Shown in pieces: positions 16,548 through 26,623 of a stretch of 64,000 bases of DNA. The notes under the pieces are model-generated. The model worked only from the letters and a program-made list of their open reading frames with translations, ran no database searches and was not told where the DNA came from. The position numbers and the translations under genes are program-made. Position 1 is the first letter of the stretch; each line of letters opens with the position of its first letter. Where the stretch lies: contig NZ_PYWM01000003.1 of the NCBI RefSeq assembly GCF_003049665.1, positions 223,408 through 287,407 of the forward strand, in the 5' to 3' direction. The stretch is from Lysinibacillus mangiferihumi (GTDB lineage Bacteria; Bacillota; Bacilli; Bacillales_A; Planococcaceae).

Positions 16548-17513
16548 ATGAAGAAAAAGCCGATTTACGTTGAAATTGATATACAAGCACCGATTGAGGA
16601 TGCCTGGCATTATACTCAAAATCCAAAGTTGCATGAACAGTGGGATTTACGCTTTACATCTATTACATATAAAGAACAAGAGCTTTCAAATCTGCAACGC
16701 TTTACTTATGAAACAAAAGTGATGCCTGGTTTAACAGTGAGTGGGTGGGGAGAAAGTAAAGGGGAACATTTGACGAAAGATGGCGTTAAAATATCTTCTT
16801 TGCATTTTGGGACGCCACAAAAAATATCACCAATTGCAGAGGGCAAAGGGTATTGGAAGTATATTCCGAAGAAACAAGCATTAACTTTTTTAACGCAATA
16901 TGATTATGAAGTGCGCTATGGTAAATGGGGTTTGCTATTTGACTTGGTATTTCGTCCATTAATGGGATGGGCAACAGCACTTAGTTTTGATGTATTGAAA
17001 AGGTGGCTAGAGAAGGGAGAAAATCCATCTGCGCAATATCGACGCTTTTTTCTAACAATGCTTATTAGCGCACTATTTTGCTTCGTTTGGTTGTATCATG
17101 GACTAATACCTAAAGTATTGTTCCAACATCCTCTGGAAGTGATGATGGTAGAACATTCGTTGACACAGGTGAATACTGCTAATGACCGCAATTTAGCAAA
17201 TGCAAATTCACTCGTTTATTGGATTGGTGTGGCAGAGATGCTATTTGCGCTTTGCTGGTTAGTACCTAGAGGAAAGCGGCTGCTCTTTGGGCTGCAAATC
17301 ATGTTATTCCCACTCTTAACGCTCAGTGCTGTGCTAGTAGATACTGATATTGCAATGGCACCATTCAACCCAGTCACATTAAATGGCGCATTATGGGTCT
17401 TATCCATTATAGGATTTGTTCTTAGTAAAGATTTACCTAGTGCGGCAAGTTGTAAACGAAAGCGAGGGAAAAAAATTGACCATCTATCAAACGTTATTAG
17501 GAGAGGACTTTAA
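16548..17513 (+). CDS. yndG: SRPBCC-DoxX-like fusion membrane protein (YndG-like)
   Basis: The N-terminal ~150 residues look like an SRPBCC lipid-binding domain (YVEIDIQAPIEDAWHYTQNPKLHEQWD). The C-terminal half has four hydrophobic segments in the DoxX-like pattern (LISALFCFVWLYHGLIPKVL, YWIGVAEMLFALCWLVP). ATG 16548 follows a GGAGTGAG site. It overlaps the next gene, and the order SRPBCC/DoxX, DUF4166, large membrane protein matches yndG-yndH-yndJ of Bacillus subtilis. The symbol is given by gene order plus domain type. The biochemical role is unknown. Confidence 0.7.
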   Translation: MKKKPIYVEIDIQAPIEDAWHYTQNPKLHEQWDLRFTSITYKEQELSNLQRFTYETKVMPGLTVSGWGESKGEHLTKDGVKISSLHFGTPQKISPIAEGKGYWKYIPKKQALTFLTQYDYEVRYGKWGLLFDLVFRPLMGWATALSFDVLKRWLEKGENPSAQYRRFFLTMLISALFCFVWLYHGLIPKVLFQHPLEVMMVEHSLTQVNTANDRNLANANSLVYWIGVAEMLFALCWLVPRGKRLLFGLQIMLFPLLTLSAVLVDTDIAMAPFNPVTLNGALWVLSIIGFVLSKDLPSAASCKRKRGKKIDHLSNVIRRGL

Positions 17514-18087
17514 AAGACTCCATCCAAAACTACAACAGCGCTATGCATTGCCAGTAGGTCAAACGTTTAATGCGCTAGGCGTGATGCATGATATACAGTC
17601 AGGAGCAAAATGGATGCGTCCCTTTTATGTGATGGCTGCCAAGTTTAGGTTTTTATTTCCTGAGTCAGGAAAGGATATCCCCTTTACTATCAGTAATACA
17701 TGTCGACAAATGCCCAATGGAGAATTGGAGGTTATATGGGAACGTTCTTTTTATTTTAATCGCAAGATAAGGCATTTTGATGCGAGGATGACGGTTGATC
17801 CAATTAAAAAAATTGTCAAAGATTACTTAGGCTCACCAGCTCTTTTTTATTCAGATTTACTGTTTTCAGTGACAAGAGAAGGGAAATTAATTATTCGCTC
17901 AGGGCCACAACGATTTGTTATGTCTAGGCTAGAATGGGCGATACCGCAACAGCTAGAAGGACGCGTTATTGTCGAGGAAGGCTATGATGAGTACAGAGAA
18001 GTTTTTACAATTCACGTATCGATTTATAATCCGCTTATTGGGAGGTTAATGATGTATGCTGGGGAATTTACGCAAAAATCTCTTTAG
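17476..18087 (+). CDS. yndH: DUF4166 protein (YndH-like)
   Basis: A soluble protein of about 203 residues. The preferred start is TTG 17476 after GCGAGGGA; the frame is open further upstream inside yndG, but without a site. DUF4166 features are the opening TIYQTLLGEDFKRLHPKLQQRY, the FNALGVMHDI block and WMRPFYVMAAKFRFLFPE. The fold is probably beta-rich and lipocalin- or START-like. It is translationally nested between yndG and yndJ. Function unknown. The conserved trio suggests a shared membrane or lipid-related task. Confidence 0.75.
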   Translation: MTIYQTLLGEDFKRLHPKLQQRYALPVGQTFNALGVMHDIQSGAKWMRPFYVMAAKFRFLFPESGKDIPFTISNTCRQMPNGELEVIWERSFYFNRKIRHFDARMTVDPIKKIVKDYLGSPALFYSDLLFSVTREGKLIIRSGPQRFVMSRLEWAIPQQLEGRVIVEEGYDEYREVFTIHVSIYNPLIGRLMMYAGEFTQKSL

Positions 18088-19609
18088 TCCCGTGTTATTA
18101 ATAGGTTGGATACTTATGCTGTGTTGCTATCTGTTTAGCATGCAACCACATTATTTACTATTACTTACTTTTGCGCAACTTGTATTGGTCCCTGCAATGC
18201 TAAAAATGGTCGTTCCTTTCAACAAAATAGGTCATACCATTATCATCGCCATGATGCTTGTTGTAACGATTTTACATTTTTCTATTAATCGTGAGTTCGC
18301 GATTTTCTTAGCTTGTTTATATGTCGTCTATACAGCTTATATTGCATTCCAAGGTGTGACTCGCTTTTTACAGCGAGGTTTTACGAACATTGCTGAAATC
18401 GCTATCGATATTGGGCTCCTCTATTTATTTATCGGAGGTCTATGGTTCTTTGCCTTTATAGCAGAAATAGATACAGGATTTTCATCGTTAATTACATGGT
18501 TAACTGCAATCCATTTTCACTATTCAGCTTGTCTATTGGCTATATCAATTGGTTTATTTGGACGTTTCCATACAAGCAAATGGTACAATGCAGTCGTCAT
18601 AATCTTACTAACAGGACCATTGCTAGTTGCACTTGGAATTACGTTTTCGACAATCATTGAAATTGTATCAGTTGCCCTTTATATATTTGCCATCTACTGC
18701 TTGTTTGCACTGTCGTTGAAGACAACTATGCCTAAGAGACAGGGGGTACTATTGAGGATTTCTTACGGCTCATTATGTTTGACAATTTTAGGGTCTTTTC
18801 TTTATGCTATTGGAAATTTTACTGGCACGTCGATTATAAGTATTCCCGACATGTTAACCTATCATGGTTTAGCGAATTGTCTGTTGTTTGGATTGATAGG
18901 GGTAATAGCGTGGGGGATGGACGTCCCAAAATCTTCACATCAGCCTTTTACGTTTCCGGTGAGTCGTATACGGGGGAAACTACAGCCTCTGGAAGAGCCG
19001 CATAGCGGTTTAGTTGATGCACTGCAAGATTTTGTAGATACAAGGAAACTTCCGCAAATTATTCCACATTTTTATGAGCAAACGACTAATTATCGTCTAA
19101 ATGCTTCGGTACAATGGCGATTATGGTTTAAACCATTTGCATTCATCTATCAAGGCATTAGCCGTTGGATGCAACAGCTTAATTTGCCGCTATCCAGTCA
19201 ACCAGTGGACATGAATGGTGTTATTGTGAAAGTAGATGAACGACAGGATGGTCGCCTTGCTCCACGTGCTTGGATTCGTAAAATAAACGAGCAGACGATA
19301 TTCGTAGCCATTTACTCACAACATACGACCAATCAAACAACGTATATGAATATTGCATTACCATTACCTTTTTCAACTATGATAGGTATTTTATATGTAT
19401 ATGAGCAAGACGGAAAATTACATATAATAAGCTCCAAAACTGGGGAAGCAGGTATATATTTAGCATTCAAACAACATATATTGAGACTGCCCTTAAATGA
19501 GCATTTTACGATTACTGCTAAAAATGATACAACTTTAACGGCGATACATACGATGCGCATTTTTGGATTGTCTTTTTTACGAATAGATTATCAAATAGAA
19601 CGAATATAA
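18056..19609 (+). CDS. yndJ: YndJ-family integral membrane protein
   Basis: A 517-residue protein. About nine or ten hydrophobic segments fill residues 10-300, and a soluble C-terminal domain of about 210 residues with beta character follows (YMNIALPLPFSTMIGILYVYEQDGKLHII). It starts at ATG 18056 behind GGGAGG, overlapping yndH by 32 bases. The arrangement matches YndJ of Bacillus subtilis, an uncharacterised membrane protein. It is the last gene of the trio, and a terminator follows at 19656. Confidence 0.75.
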   Translation: MLGNLRKNLFSPVLLIGWILMLCCYLFSMQPHYLLLLTFAQLVLVPAMLKMVVPFNKIGHTIIIAMMLVVTILHFSINREFAIFLACLYVVYTAYIAFQGVTRFLQRGFTNIAEIAIDIGLLYLFIGGLWFFAFIAEIDTGFSSLITWLTAIHFHYSACLLAISIGLFGRFHTSKWYNAVVIILLTGPLLVALGITFSTIIEIVSVALYIFAIYCLFALSLKTTMPKRQGVLLRISYGSLCLTILGSFLYAIGNFTGTSIISIPDMLTYHGLANCLLFGLIGVIAWGMDVPKSSHQPFTFPVSRIRGKLQPLEEPHSGLVDALQDFVDTRKLPQIIPHFYEQTTNYRLNASVQWRLWFKPFAFIYQGISRWMQQLNLPLSSQPVDMNGVIVKVDERQDGRLAPRAWIRKINEQTIFVAIYSQHTTNQTTYMNIALPLPFSTMIGILYVYEQDGKLHIISSKTGEAGIYLAFKQHILRLPLNEHFTITAKNDTTLTAIHTMRIFGLSFLRIDYQIERI

Positions 19610-19655
19610 ATTCATTATTTTAAAATAATAAAAAAATAAGCGAAAGAAAGAGAAG

Positions 19656-19693
19656 AAGTGTTAGATTGACGAATGTCGATTTAACACTTTTTT
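19656..19693 (+). terminator. intrinsic terminator of the yndGHJ operon
   Basis: AAGTGTTAGATTGAC pairs (with two G-U pairs) with GTCGATTTAACACTT, followed by a T-run. Confidence 0.7.
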
Positions 19694-20187
19694 GCTGTAA
19701 GTACTATTATCTGCTACTGAGAGCAGTTGCATAATTCGTTTCGTTTTCTATTTGTATTTGCAAAGAAAGAGCATTCAATTTACAACTTAACAGTATAGAG
19801 AAAATATACTATCGACTTAGTCCCTTTTTTGCGAATATTAGATTCAAGTCCCGATAAAATTGAATTTTTTAACTAGAATAAGCAAGCTATGTAAGTAAAA
19901 AGTCTTGTTTATGAATTTTTCTTTTTTGTAAAAATCATAATCCAATAGAAGGGAAAATGATGTTGAAAATCAAAAGGATGCTAAAAAACACAAAGAAACC
20001 TCTGTTTTATTCAACTAATTATAAGAAATAATATTATTTCATCCTAAAGCTTTTTAAAAATGGTAGATTACTAATATTAAGCAATACAGTTAAATTTTTT
20101 TACCGATTACCTGTTATTTTTTAGAGAAGAAATAGAATAATTGAAGGGGATTGCCAAAAAACGATAATAAGAAGGAGAAATTAACAA
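19694..20187. other. intergenic region, no gene seen
   Basis: AT-rich, with stop codons in all frames. It should hold the promoter of the chemoreceptor at 20188, but I could not identify a convincing sigma-D or sigma-A box. Confidence 0.4.
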
Positions 20188-21870
20188 ATGAATTTTAAAT
20201 CGATTAGCAAAAGAATTGTATTTTCATTTAGTATTGTTGTTGCCGTTATTGTTTTATATATTGGTTTCAATTTTTATGAAATCGCACAAAGTAACCAAGC
20301 CACAGAACAAATTGTGGATGAGGAGTTGCAATTATTAATTGCTGATTATGAGTTAGCATCTACCATTGGCTTAAGAATTGCCACAGCAAGGGGCTATGTA
20401 TTATCCGGCAATGAAAAATATAAAACAATTTATGATGAAAATGTAGAACGAGCGCTTGCCAATGAAAAAATACGACTAGCTATTGCTGAATCAGCGGAAT
20501 TTAACAAGTATGCTGATATGGCAAAAGAATGGAGTAGCTATGTTCAAAACGAGGTATTTGATGTATACGATCAAGGAAATAAGGAATTAGCCATACATAA
20601 TTTAGCTGCAATGGATGAAAAAGCGACGGAAATTCGTGAGGGATACGAGGCATTAGCAGCACAACGGAAACAATCAATAAATGCTGTAGGAGATACACTT
20701 ATTACTGATGGGGAGCGTAAGCAAACTATAAGTATTATTGTAGGAATAAGCATTGTCTTTATCGCCATTATCATTGCATTATTCAGCGCTCGTATTATTT
20801 CAAAGCCTATTATTTTAATTACAAATCGCATGAAGAAAATTACAGAAGGGGATTTAAGTGAACCTGCACTAAATGTAACATCAAAAGATGAAATAGGGCA
20901 ATTAACCGAAGCAACAAATACGATGTCCCAAATTTTAAATAAGTTATTAAAACATATTCAAACGGTGTCAAATGAGGTTGCCGCCCATAGTGAGGAACTA
21001 ATGCAATCTGCTACAGAAGTAAAAGAGGGGACAGAGCAAGTGGTAGATACAGTTGAAGAAATTGCCAACGGAACGGAAGTGCAAGCGAGTAATGCATCTG
21101 ATGTGGCAACAAGTATGACGGATTTTTCAAGTAAAGTAACCGATGTCAATCAAAGTAGTAGAGATGTCTATCAGTTTTCTGAATCTGTGATGAAGCTAAC
21201 AGAAGAAGGGAAAGGACTTATGGAAGCTTCTACACAACAAATGATGACAATTGACTATATTGTGAAAGATTCAGTTGAAAAGCTAGATGAATTAAATAAA
21301 CAAACACAGGAAATATCTAAAATTATTGCGGTAATTCATGATATTGCAGCGCAAACAAATTTACTGGCGTTAAATGCAGCGATTGAAGCGGCACGTGCAG
21401 GAGAGCATGGCAAAGGATTCGCAGTAGTAGCAGATGAAGTTCGAAAACTAGCAGAGCAAGTATCTTCATCTATTAGTGAAATTACAAGTATAATTCAAAT
21501 AATCCAAGATGATTCAACCGTTGTGACATCTTCTCTCGAAAAAGGATATGGAGAAGTTGCAAAAGGTACAACACAAATTGTTTCGACGAATGAGACATTT
21601 AGTGAAATTGCAAATGCTGTCTATTCCATGTCATCGAGCATCGTCAATATGTCAACAAAGCTAGAAGAAGTTGTACAAAATACGATGACTATTAATAAAT
21701 CAGTGGATGAAATTGCCGCTGTGTCTGAGCAGTCAGCTGCAGGTATTCAAGAAACTTCAGCAACGATAGAACAAACCGCTAGCTCAATGGACGAAATAAA
21801 AAATAGTTCAAGTCATCTAGCTGAAATGGCTGAAAACTTAAATGATCTTATTGGGAAATTTAAATTATAA
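20188..21870 (+). CDS. methyl-accepting chemotaxis protein
   Basis: A complete 560-residue transmembrane chemoreceptor. TM1 lies at about 12-30 ([16 protein letters not shown]) and TM2 at about 178-200 ([19 protein letters not shown]). Between them is a helical extracellular 4HB-type sensor domain. A HAMP domain follows, with [20 protein letters not shown]. The signalling tip carries the invariant block [20 protein letters not shown] then [18 protein letters not shown] 20188 is preceded by AAGGAG. The ligand is unknown. No other chemotaxis genes adjoin it, and it is monocistronic with a terminator at 21927. Confidence 0.95.
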   Translation: MNFKSISKRIVFSFSIVVAVIVLYIGFNFYEIAQSNQATEQIVDEELQLLIADYELASTIGLRIATARGYVLSGNEKYKTIYDENVERALANEKIRLAIAESAEFNKYADMAKEWSSYVQNEVFDVYDQGNKELAIHNLAAMDEKATEIREGYEALAAQRKQSINAVGDTLITDGERKQTISIIVGISIVFIAIIIALFSARIISKPIILITNRMKKITEGDLSEPALNVTSKDEIGQLTEATNTMSQILNKLLKHIQTVSNEVAAHSEELMQSATEVKEGTEQVVDTVEEIANGTEVQASNASDVATSMTDFSSKVTDVNQSSRDVYQFSESVMKLTEEGKGLMEASTQQMMTIDYIVKDSVEKLDELNKQTQEISKIIAVIHDIAAQTNLLALNAAIEAARAGEHGKGFAVVADEVRKLAEQVSSSISEITSIIQIIQDDSTVVTSSLEKGYGEVAKGTTQIVSTNETFSEIANAVYSMSSSIVNMSTKLEEVVQNTMTINKSVDEIAAVSEQSAAGIQETSATIEQTASSMDEIKNSSSHLAEMAENLNDLIGKFKL

Positions 21871-21926
21871 ATAAGATAAACCGATTGGATACAACACCGA
21901 AAGAAAACAACAAATTACGATAAACA

Positions 21927-21970
21927 AAACCAGTAAGAGGCGAACGTATCGCTTACTTGCTGGTTTTTTA
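21927..21970 (+). terminator. intrinsic terminator of the chemoreceptor gene
   Basis: AAACCAGTAAG and CTTGCTGGTTT arms enclose a second inner GCGA/TCGC stem, followed by a T-run. Confidence 0.7.
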
Positions 21971-22157
21971 ATGTTCATAAGTAATTGTTGGTGAATATCT
22001 TTTGAAAATAGATTTTCCAATGGATAAACGAGGAAATGGTCATTTATTTGGTTAAAATTGAATAATCGTAAGTTCAATGGGGATATAAATAGGATGAATA
22101 GGGTGATTTATGGCGTACTTAATAAAGTACAACATGTAAACGACAGGAGGCATGAGG

Positions 22158-23732
22158 ATGGCAATACTTGTAGTAAAAAAAGGTATAATGCATCGTTATC
22201 AAAATATCAATCAGGCGCTGCAAGACGCTGAAGTTGGAGATGTTATAGAAATTCGGGATGGTATTTATGAAGAAAGTATAGAGATTTCAAAAAGGTTAAC
22301 GCTCTATGGTAAAGGGGATGTTACGATTAAAGGTGGCGTGTTTATTCGTTACCATACGCATGTGGACATCCGTAATATCCGATTTAGTCAAGGCCAAGGC
22401 ATTTATGTGAAAGGGGATTTACAGCTTGAAAACTGCATCATTGAAAAGCAACAAGTAAGTACCCAAGTCACTGTTAACTTTGGCACTTTAATGATGAAAA
22501 ATGTTGATATACTGGCAGGACCATCTAATCAATTTGGCATTCGGATAGATAATGGTTCAAGTGTTATGCTGATTGAATCGACATTACACCAGCATACGAA
22601 AGCACAAATCATTGCACAAAATAGTGAAATTTCATTGTCGAAGTGCATGTTGCTAGAGGGCACGATGAATGGAATTTTTGCCATACGAAACGTTCACATG
22701 GTCATAGAGGATTGTGAAATTCATGGGCATGAAAAAACTCAAATCGTTGCAGCATCCAGTACAATTTCTTTAGTCAACACGCTTATTCACGAAGGAAAAG
22801 ACGTAGGAATCCAAGTATTTAGTGGTTCAAAATTAACAATCAATCAATGTGAAATCAAGCACCATGCTGAAACTAATGTCGTTGTCCATGAAAGCGAACT
22901 TGTAGCGTCTGATAGTCGCATTGCGAAAAGTAATGGCAATGGACTGTATATAGGTGAAAAATCAAAGGCTGTTATCTATGATTGTCAGTTATTCGGTCAT
23001 AAAAAACCACAGTTGTTTATAGAGAATAGTAAAGCTGAGATTCGAAAATGCCAGGTGACCAATGGCAGCACGACAGGTATCACTATTTTCAATGAAGCTG
23101 ATGTCATGATGACAGAATGTACAATCCATCATCATACACAATTTCACGTAATTGTTGATGCAAGTGGTCTTGTGCTCGATCAATGCATCATTCAATTTGG
23201 GCAAACAGGTGGAATTTATGGAAATGATCATGCCAAAATCACAGTAAAAAATTCACGCATACAGGAATTAGAGAGTCATCATATTTATATTAATAATGCG
23301 CGTCTTTTTGCCAACAAATGTACCTTTAACCATATAGTTGGTAATGGAATTACGTGTATTGATGCCATTGTTGAAGTAATGGACAGTCAATTCTCGCAAT
23401 GTAAACAAAGTCCTTATTCTATATTTTGGTGTGATAAGTCAATGGGGCGCATCCAAAATTGTGCAATCAACGACACCGAGCGAACTTTTTTGGCAATGAC
23501 CAATCAATCGCTTCTTGAACTCGTCAATAGCAACTTAACAAATGTTAAAACAGCGGCAGTTGTTCAGGAACAGAGCCAATTATATATTCGGGGACCAATG
23601 CAAGCGGGGAGGTGTCAAAAAGATGACTCCTCAAGAATTATTCATATAGACTTACAACAAGCAACGAGTAAAAAAACACAACGAATTGTCGATAAATTAA
23701 GTACATGTAACGGAAGCAATGTTGAAGATTGA
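22158..23732 (+). CDS. right-handed parallel beta-helix repeat protein
   Basis: A 524-residue protein without a signal peptide. The N-terminus (YQNINQALQDAEVGDVIEIRDGIYEE) is the usual cap of pectate-lyase-like folds. It is followed by about 20 coils of roughly 22-23 residues with the pattern xVxIxxSxxxxxGxGIxV and regularly placed Asn/Cys (DCEIHGHEKTQIV, QCEIKHHAETNVV, DCQLFGHKKPQLF, ECTIHHHTQFHVI). Alternate coils repeat with a period near 46. Histidines recur at the same coil position. ATG 22158 is chosen because AGGAGG ends seven bases before it. No catalytic residues are identifiable. It may be a structural or binding scaffold. Confidence 0.8.
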   Translation: MAILVVKKGIMHRYQNINQALQDAEVGDVIEIRDGIYEESIEISKRLTLYGKGDVTIKGGVFIRYHTHVDIRNIRFSQGQGIYVKGDLQLENCIIEKQQVSTQVTVNFGTLMMKNVDILAGPSNQFGIRIDNGSSVMLIESTLHQHTKAQIIAQNSEISLSKCMLLEGTMNGIFAIRNVHMVIEDCEIHGHEKTQIVAASSTISLVNTLIHEGKDVGIQVFSGSKLTINQCEIKHHAETNVVVHESELVASDSRIAKSNGNGLYIGEKSKAVIYDCQLFGHKKPQLFIENSKAEIRKCQVTNGSTTGITIFNEADVMMTECTIHHHTQFHVIVDASGLVLDQCIIQFGQTGGIYGNDHAKITVKNSRIQELESHHIYINNARLFANKCTFNHIVGNGITCIDAIVEVMDSQFSQCKQSPYSIFWCDKSMGRIQNCAINDTERTFLAMTNQSLLELVNSNLTNVKTAAVVQEQSQLYIRGPMQAGRCQKDDSSRIIHIDLQQATSKKTQRIVDKLSTCNGSNVED

Positions 23733-23745
23733 AAAAAGAAAAAGA

Positions 23746-23777
23746 GTAGTTTCAAACTTTTGAAATTACTTTTTTTT
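23746..23777 (+). terminator. intrinsic terminator
   Basis: GTAGTTTCAAA pairs with TTTGAAATTAC, followed by eight T residues. Confidence 0.75.
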
Positions 23778-24304
23778 ATGTCTGTTACAAGTCAAATGGT
23801 AAACATGGAGGTTTCAATTATAAGAAAAGGGGTATAAACAGTAGGGTTGGACGTCTAATACCATATATATACCATTTTTTACTATGCTATAAAAGTATCT
23901 TAAGTGTGAAAGATGAAAGACCTTTGCGAGATAAAATACTTGAAGAGGACGAATATTTCATGCAAAATATGGACAAAGATTCATAGAATTCGACATAAGA
24001 AGTATTGTTTTGTAAGAAAATTGCCCATTTTTTGTGCGCGATACATTATGTTGAGAAAACTTGGAATTTATTCGGAAGTAAATTTAAAATATTTGTAATA
24101 TTATATCCAAAATAGCAATGTTTGTTTTTGTAGAAGAAAATATTGTTAGAAAATTTAGTTTTTAGATTGCTTAATTTGTAGGTTATATCCTATAATTAGT
24201 AAAAATGGTTCATTAATAATATTGTCTGTCTGTAGTACTAGACCTTTGGATAATGTTTTTGGAATAATGAAATATTTTTGAATTTGGAAATGGGGTGAGA
24301 AAAG
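23778..24304. other. intergenic region, no supported gene
   Basis: A 61-codon frame at 23913-24098 has no ribosome site and an unnatural composition. I see nothing else in this stretch. Confidence 0.4.
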
Positions 24305-24496
24305 ATGTTTGGGCTTTCGAAAGAAGAAATTATGATGATGCTAAAGAAAGTTGAATTAGCAGATAGTCAAAAAATTGCAATAGCTGATATATTTCATCAA
24401 AATAATCTGTTAATTGAACAACAGCTAGCATTTATTATCCATCTAGTAATAGATGAGCGCGAACGAAATACGTCAAACAATACATATTTAAATTAA
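24305..24496 (+). CDS. small hypothetical protein (63 aa)
   Basis: A soluble, mostly helical peptide (MFGLSKEEIMMMLKKVELADSQ at the start) with no membrane segment. ATG 24305 follows GGGGTGAG at a good distance, which is the main support. Function unknown. It lies alone, with a terminator at 24618 downstream. Confidence 0.5.
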   Translation: MFGLSKEEIMMMLKKVELADSQKIAIADIFHQNNLLIEQQLAFIIHLVIDERERNTSNNTYLN

Positions 24497-24617
24497 TGTC
24501 AAGTCATTAAGTCAAAGCGATGAAAGATGTGTCTTGATATTATGCATAGAAAAAATTATTAAAATCATGTGAGTCAAAATGATAAGGCTTACATCATTAT
24601 ATATGTAAATAAAGAAG

Positions 24618-24663
24618 AAATCACAGTTTTTTTGTTGTGTACAAAATAACTGTGATTTTTTAC
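24618..24663 (+). terminator. intrinsic terminator
   Basis: AAATCACAGTT pairs with AACTGTGATTT, followed by T residues. Confidence 0.75.
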
Positions 24664-24846
24664 TATATAAAACAAAAAATGAAACTTAGAACTATTCTAA
24701 ACGTATAAAAGATAAAGAAGGAGGTGTGCAAAGACGTATTCATCTGCCAAAACGCCTAAGGAGGTATTTAGGCTCGATATGTTGTACCTGATGAATGTGA
24801 CAAGGCCAATTTTAAAGTACATAAAAAATAGTCGGAGGTTGTTAAG

Positions 24847-25422
24847 ATGAAAAGATGTGAATGGGTAAAGTTAGACGAGCCATTATATGTAGATTATCAT
24901 GATAAGGAATGGGGCGTGCCGATTTATGACGATCAGCGCTTATTTGAAATGATTTGTCTAGAGGGGGCACAAGCAGGTCTAAGCTGGTGGACAATTTTAC
25001 AAAAGAGAGACGGTTACCGAGAGGCCTTTGACCAATTTAATGCTGCTAAAATCGTCTCCTATACGGAAGAGAAGTTGGCTGAACTAAAAGAGGATACACG
25101 TATCGTACGCAATAAGCTTAAAATAGCAAGTGTCGTAACGAACGCACAAGCCTTTCTACGTATCCAACAACAGCATGGTTCCTTTTCACAGTACATATGG
25201 TCATTTGTAGACAATCAGCCTATTGTGAATAACTGGATAACGATTGCTGATGTACCAGTAACAACTGAGCTAAGTGATCGTATGAGCAAACAGCTTAAAA
25301 AAGATGGTTTTAAATTTGTTGGTAGCACGATTTGTTATTCATTTATGCAGGCAGTCGGCATGGTCAATGATCATATTGTAGATTGTGGTTGTCGACAAGA
25401 GCAATCGTTAGAACAATCTTAA
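24847..25422 (+). CDS. tag: DNA-3-methyladenine glycosylase I
   Basis: A base-excision repair enzyme that removes 3-methyladenine. The 191 residues start KRCEWVKLDEPLYVDYHDKE, containing Cys4 and His18 of the zinc site, followed by EWGVPIYDDQRLFEM. The core LEGAQAGLSWWTILQKRDGY is the family hallmark, and the C-terminal NDHIVDCGC completes the zinc snap. ATG 24847 follows CGGAGG. It is monocistronic. Confidence 0.93.
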   Translation: MKRCEWVKLDEPLYVDYHDKEWGVPIYDDQRLFEMICLEGAQAGLSWWTILQKRDGYREAFDQFNAAKIVSYTEEKLAELKEDTRIVRNKLKIASVVTNAQAFLRIQQQHGSFSQYIWSFVDNQPIVNNWITIADVPVTTELSDRMSKQLKKDGFKFVGSTICYSFMQAVGMVNDHIVDCGCRQEQSLEQS

Positions 25423-25536
25423 ATTTATAGCTTATAACAAGGGTAATAATAGATGAAATGATGGACGTCAAAAATAAGTAACTAAACTAATATGTTCTAG
25501 TAATACTATTGCAATATTTTAAATATACGATTTCAC

Positions 25537-25565
25537 TAGACAATTAGGATGTTCTCATATATAAT
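25537..25565 (+). promoter_or_regulatory. promoter of the cold-shock gene
   Basis: TAGACA (25537-25542) and TATAAT (25560-25565) are separated by 17 bases. It implies a 5' leader of about 135 nucleotides that contains the hairpin at 25602-25667. Confidence 0.65.
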
Positions 25566-25601
25566 GGAATTAATAATAAGATTTCTTGATTTAAAATATT
25601 G

Positions 25602-25667
25602 AATTCACCTATTACAAAAAGTAATCGTGTTTTTCGGTACTTTTTATAATAGGTGAATTTTTTTTTT
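25602..25667 (+). terminator. intrinsic terminator inside the cold-shock mRNA leader
   Basis: Arms of about 22 bases (AATTCACCTATTAC... against ...TAATAGGTGAATT) pair with a single mismatch around a ~14-base loop and are followed by about ten T residues, all upstream of the start codon. This is an attenuator-like arrangement. Confidence 0.75.
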
Positions 25668-25708
25668 GAAGAAATTGTTTATTAATTTATTTTTTGGAGG
25701 TTTTATTT

Positions 25709-25909
25709 ATGAAACAAGGTACAGTAAAATGGTTTAACGCAGAAAAAGGTTTTGGATTTATCGAAGTTGAAGGTGAAGCAGACGTATTCGCTCACTTCTC
25801 AGCAATCCAAGGCGAAGGTTTCAAATCACTTGACGAAGGTCAAAAAGTTGAATTTGAAGTGGAAGACGGTAACCGCGGACCACAAGCTAAAAACATCGTT
25901 AAACTATAA
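25709..25909 (+). CDS. cold-shock protein (CspA family)
   Basis: A 66-residue single-stranded nucleic-acid-binding OB-fold protein acting as an RNA chaperone. It shows [19 protein letters not shown] (RNP1 is KGFGFIEV) and DVFAHFSAI (RNP2). ATG 25709 follows GGAGG. An in-frame upstream start at 25694 has no site. It is closest in pattern to CspB/CspD of Bacillus. Transcription appears to pass a leader terminator before the gene and ends at 25927-25962. Confidence 0.95.
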   Translation: MKQGTVKWFNAEKGFGFIEVEGEADVFAHFSAIQGEGFKSLDEGQKVEFEVEDGNRGPQAKNIVKL

Positions 25910-25926
25910 TTGAACGATCGTTTTGT

Positions 25927-25962
25927 AAAAAGAGGCATTCTTTAAGAATGCTTCTTTTTTTC
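25927..25962 (+). terminator. intrinsic terminator after the cold-shock gene
   Basis: AGAGGCATTCTT pairs with AAGAATGCTTCT, followed by a T-run. Confidence 0.75.
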
Positions 25963-25992
25963 TTTATTTAAAATAATCATCATATACAAGTG

Positions 25993-26280
25993 TTATTTTT
26001 CGTTCCATGTTAAAAGCATTAATCTGTATATCATGAATACACCTAGATAAGCCCCAACAACTAAAAATAATGGATTTAAAAAAATGGCGTGGATGGTTGT
26101 CATAAATACTGCACCATCTATGATAATTTGATAAATTGATGTGGATGCAATACTACCAAAAATTATCAGCGCTAGCACAGCCAAAACATTCCATAGCAGG
26201 CGAGCACGATTACTTTTGTATTGCAGCAATAGCATAATAGCAGGGACAACGATGCTCGATAAGATGATGAACAGTTTCAA
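25993..26280 (-). CDS. small membrane protein, three TM segments
   Basis: A 95-residue hydrophobic protein of unknown function. Segments lie at about 3-20, 30-52 and 63-88. A short basic loop (YKSNRARLLWN) is between the first two. TTG 26280 is preceded by GGAAGTGA. It is convergent with the cold-shock gene. No homologous function is recognised. Confidence 0.6.
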   Translation of the reverse strand: MKLFIILSSIVVPAIMLLLQYKSNRARLLWNVLAVLALIIFGSIASTSIYQIIIDGAVFMTTIHAIFLNPLFLVVGAYLGVFMIYRLMLLTWNEK

Positions 26281-26623
26281 CTTAAATCACTTCCTTTCCT
26301 TAATTATGACCATGACTTTTAAATCATAATCAATGGCGGAAAGTAAAGCATGCTGTAGTGTGACATAGCTAATAAAAAGAACGTGTAAAAAATTTAGGAA
26401 TGGGGTAATAAAAAATATAGCCAGTAATATGGCAATCAAGAATAGGGAAGAGAAATTATTGAATGGATAAAGGCTTTGTATGATGTTCAGCTTTTTTTAA
26501 ACATATAATGATATGATTTAAGTACATATCCTGTTAAGGAAAAAAATCAAAGATTTAGGAGGGCTTATCATAAAAGATCATCGTGTAGTATACACAAAAA
26601 AAACGAAGGGGGAAGGACGGAAA

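Noticed and set aside
21865..22077. 70-codon minus-strand frame with a hydrophobic stretch
   Set aside because: It overlaps the chemoreceptor terminator and has no ribosome site.
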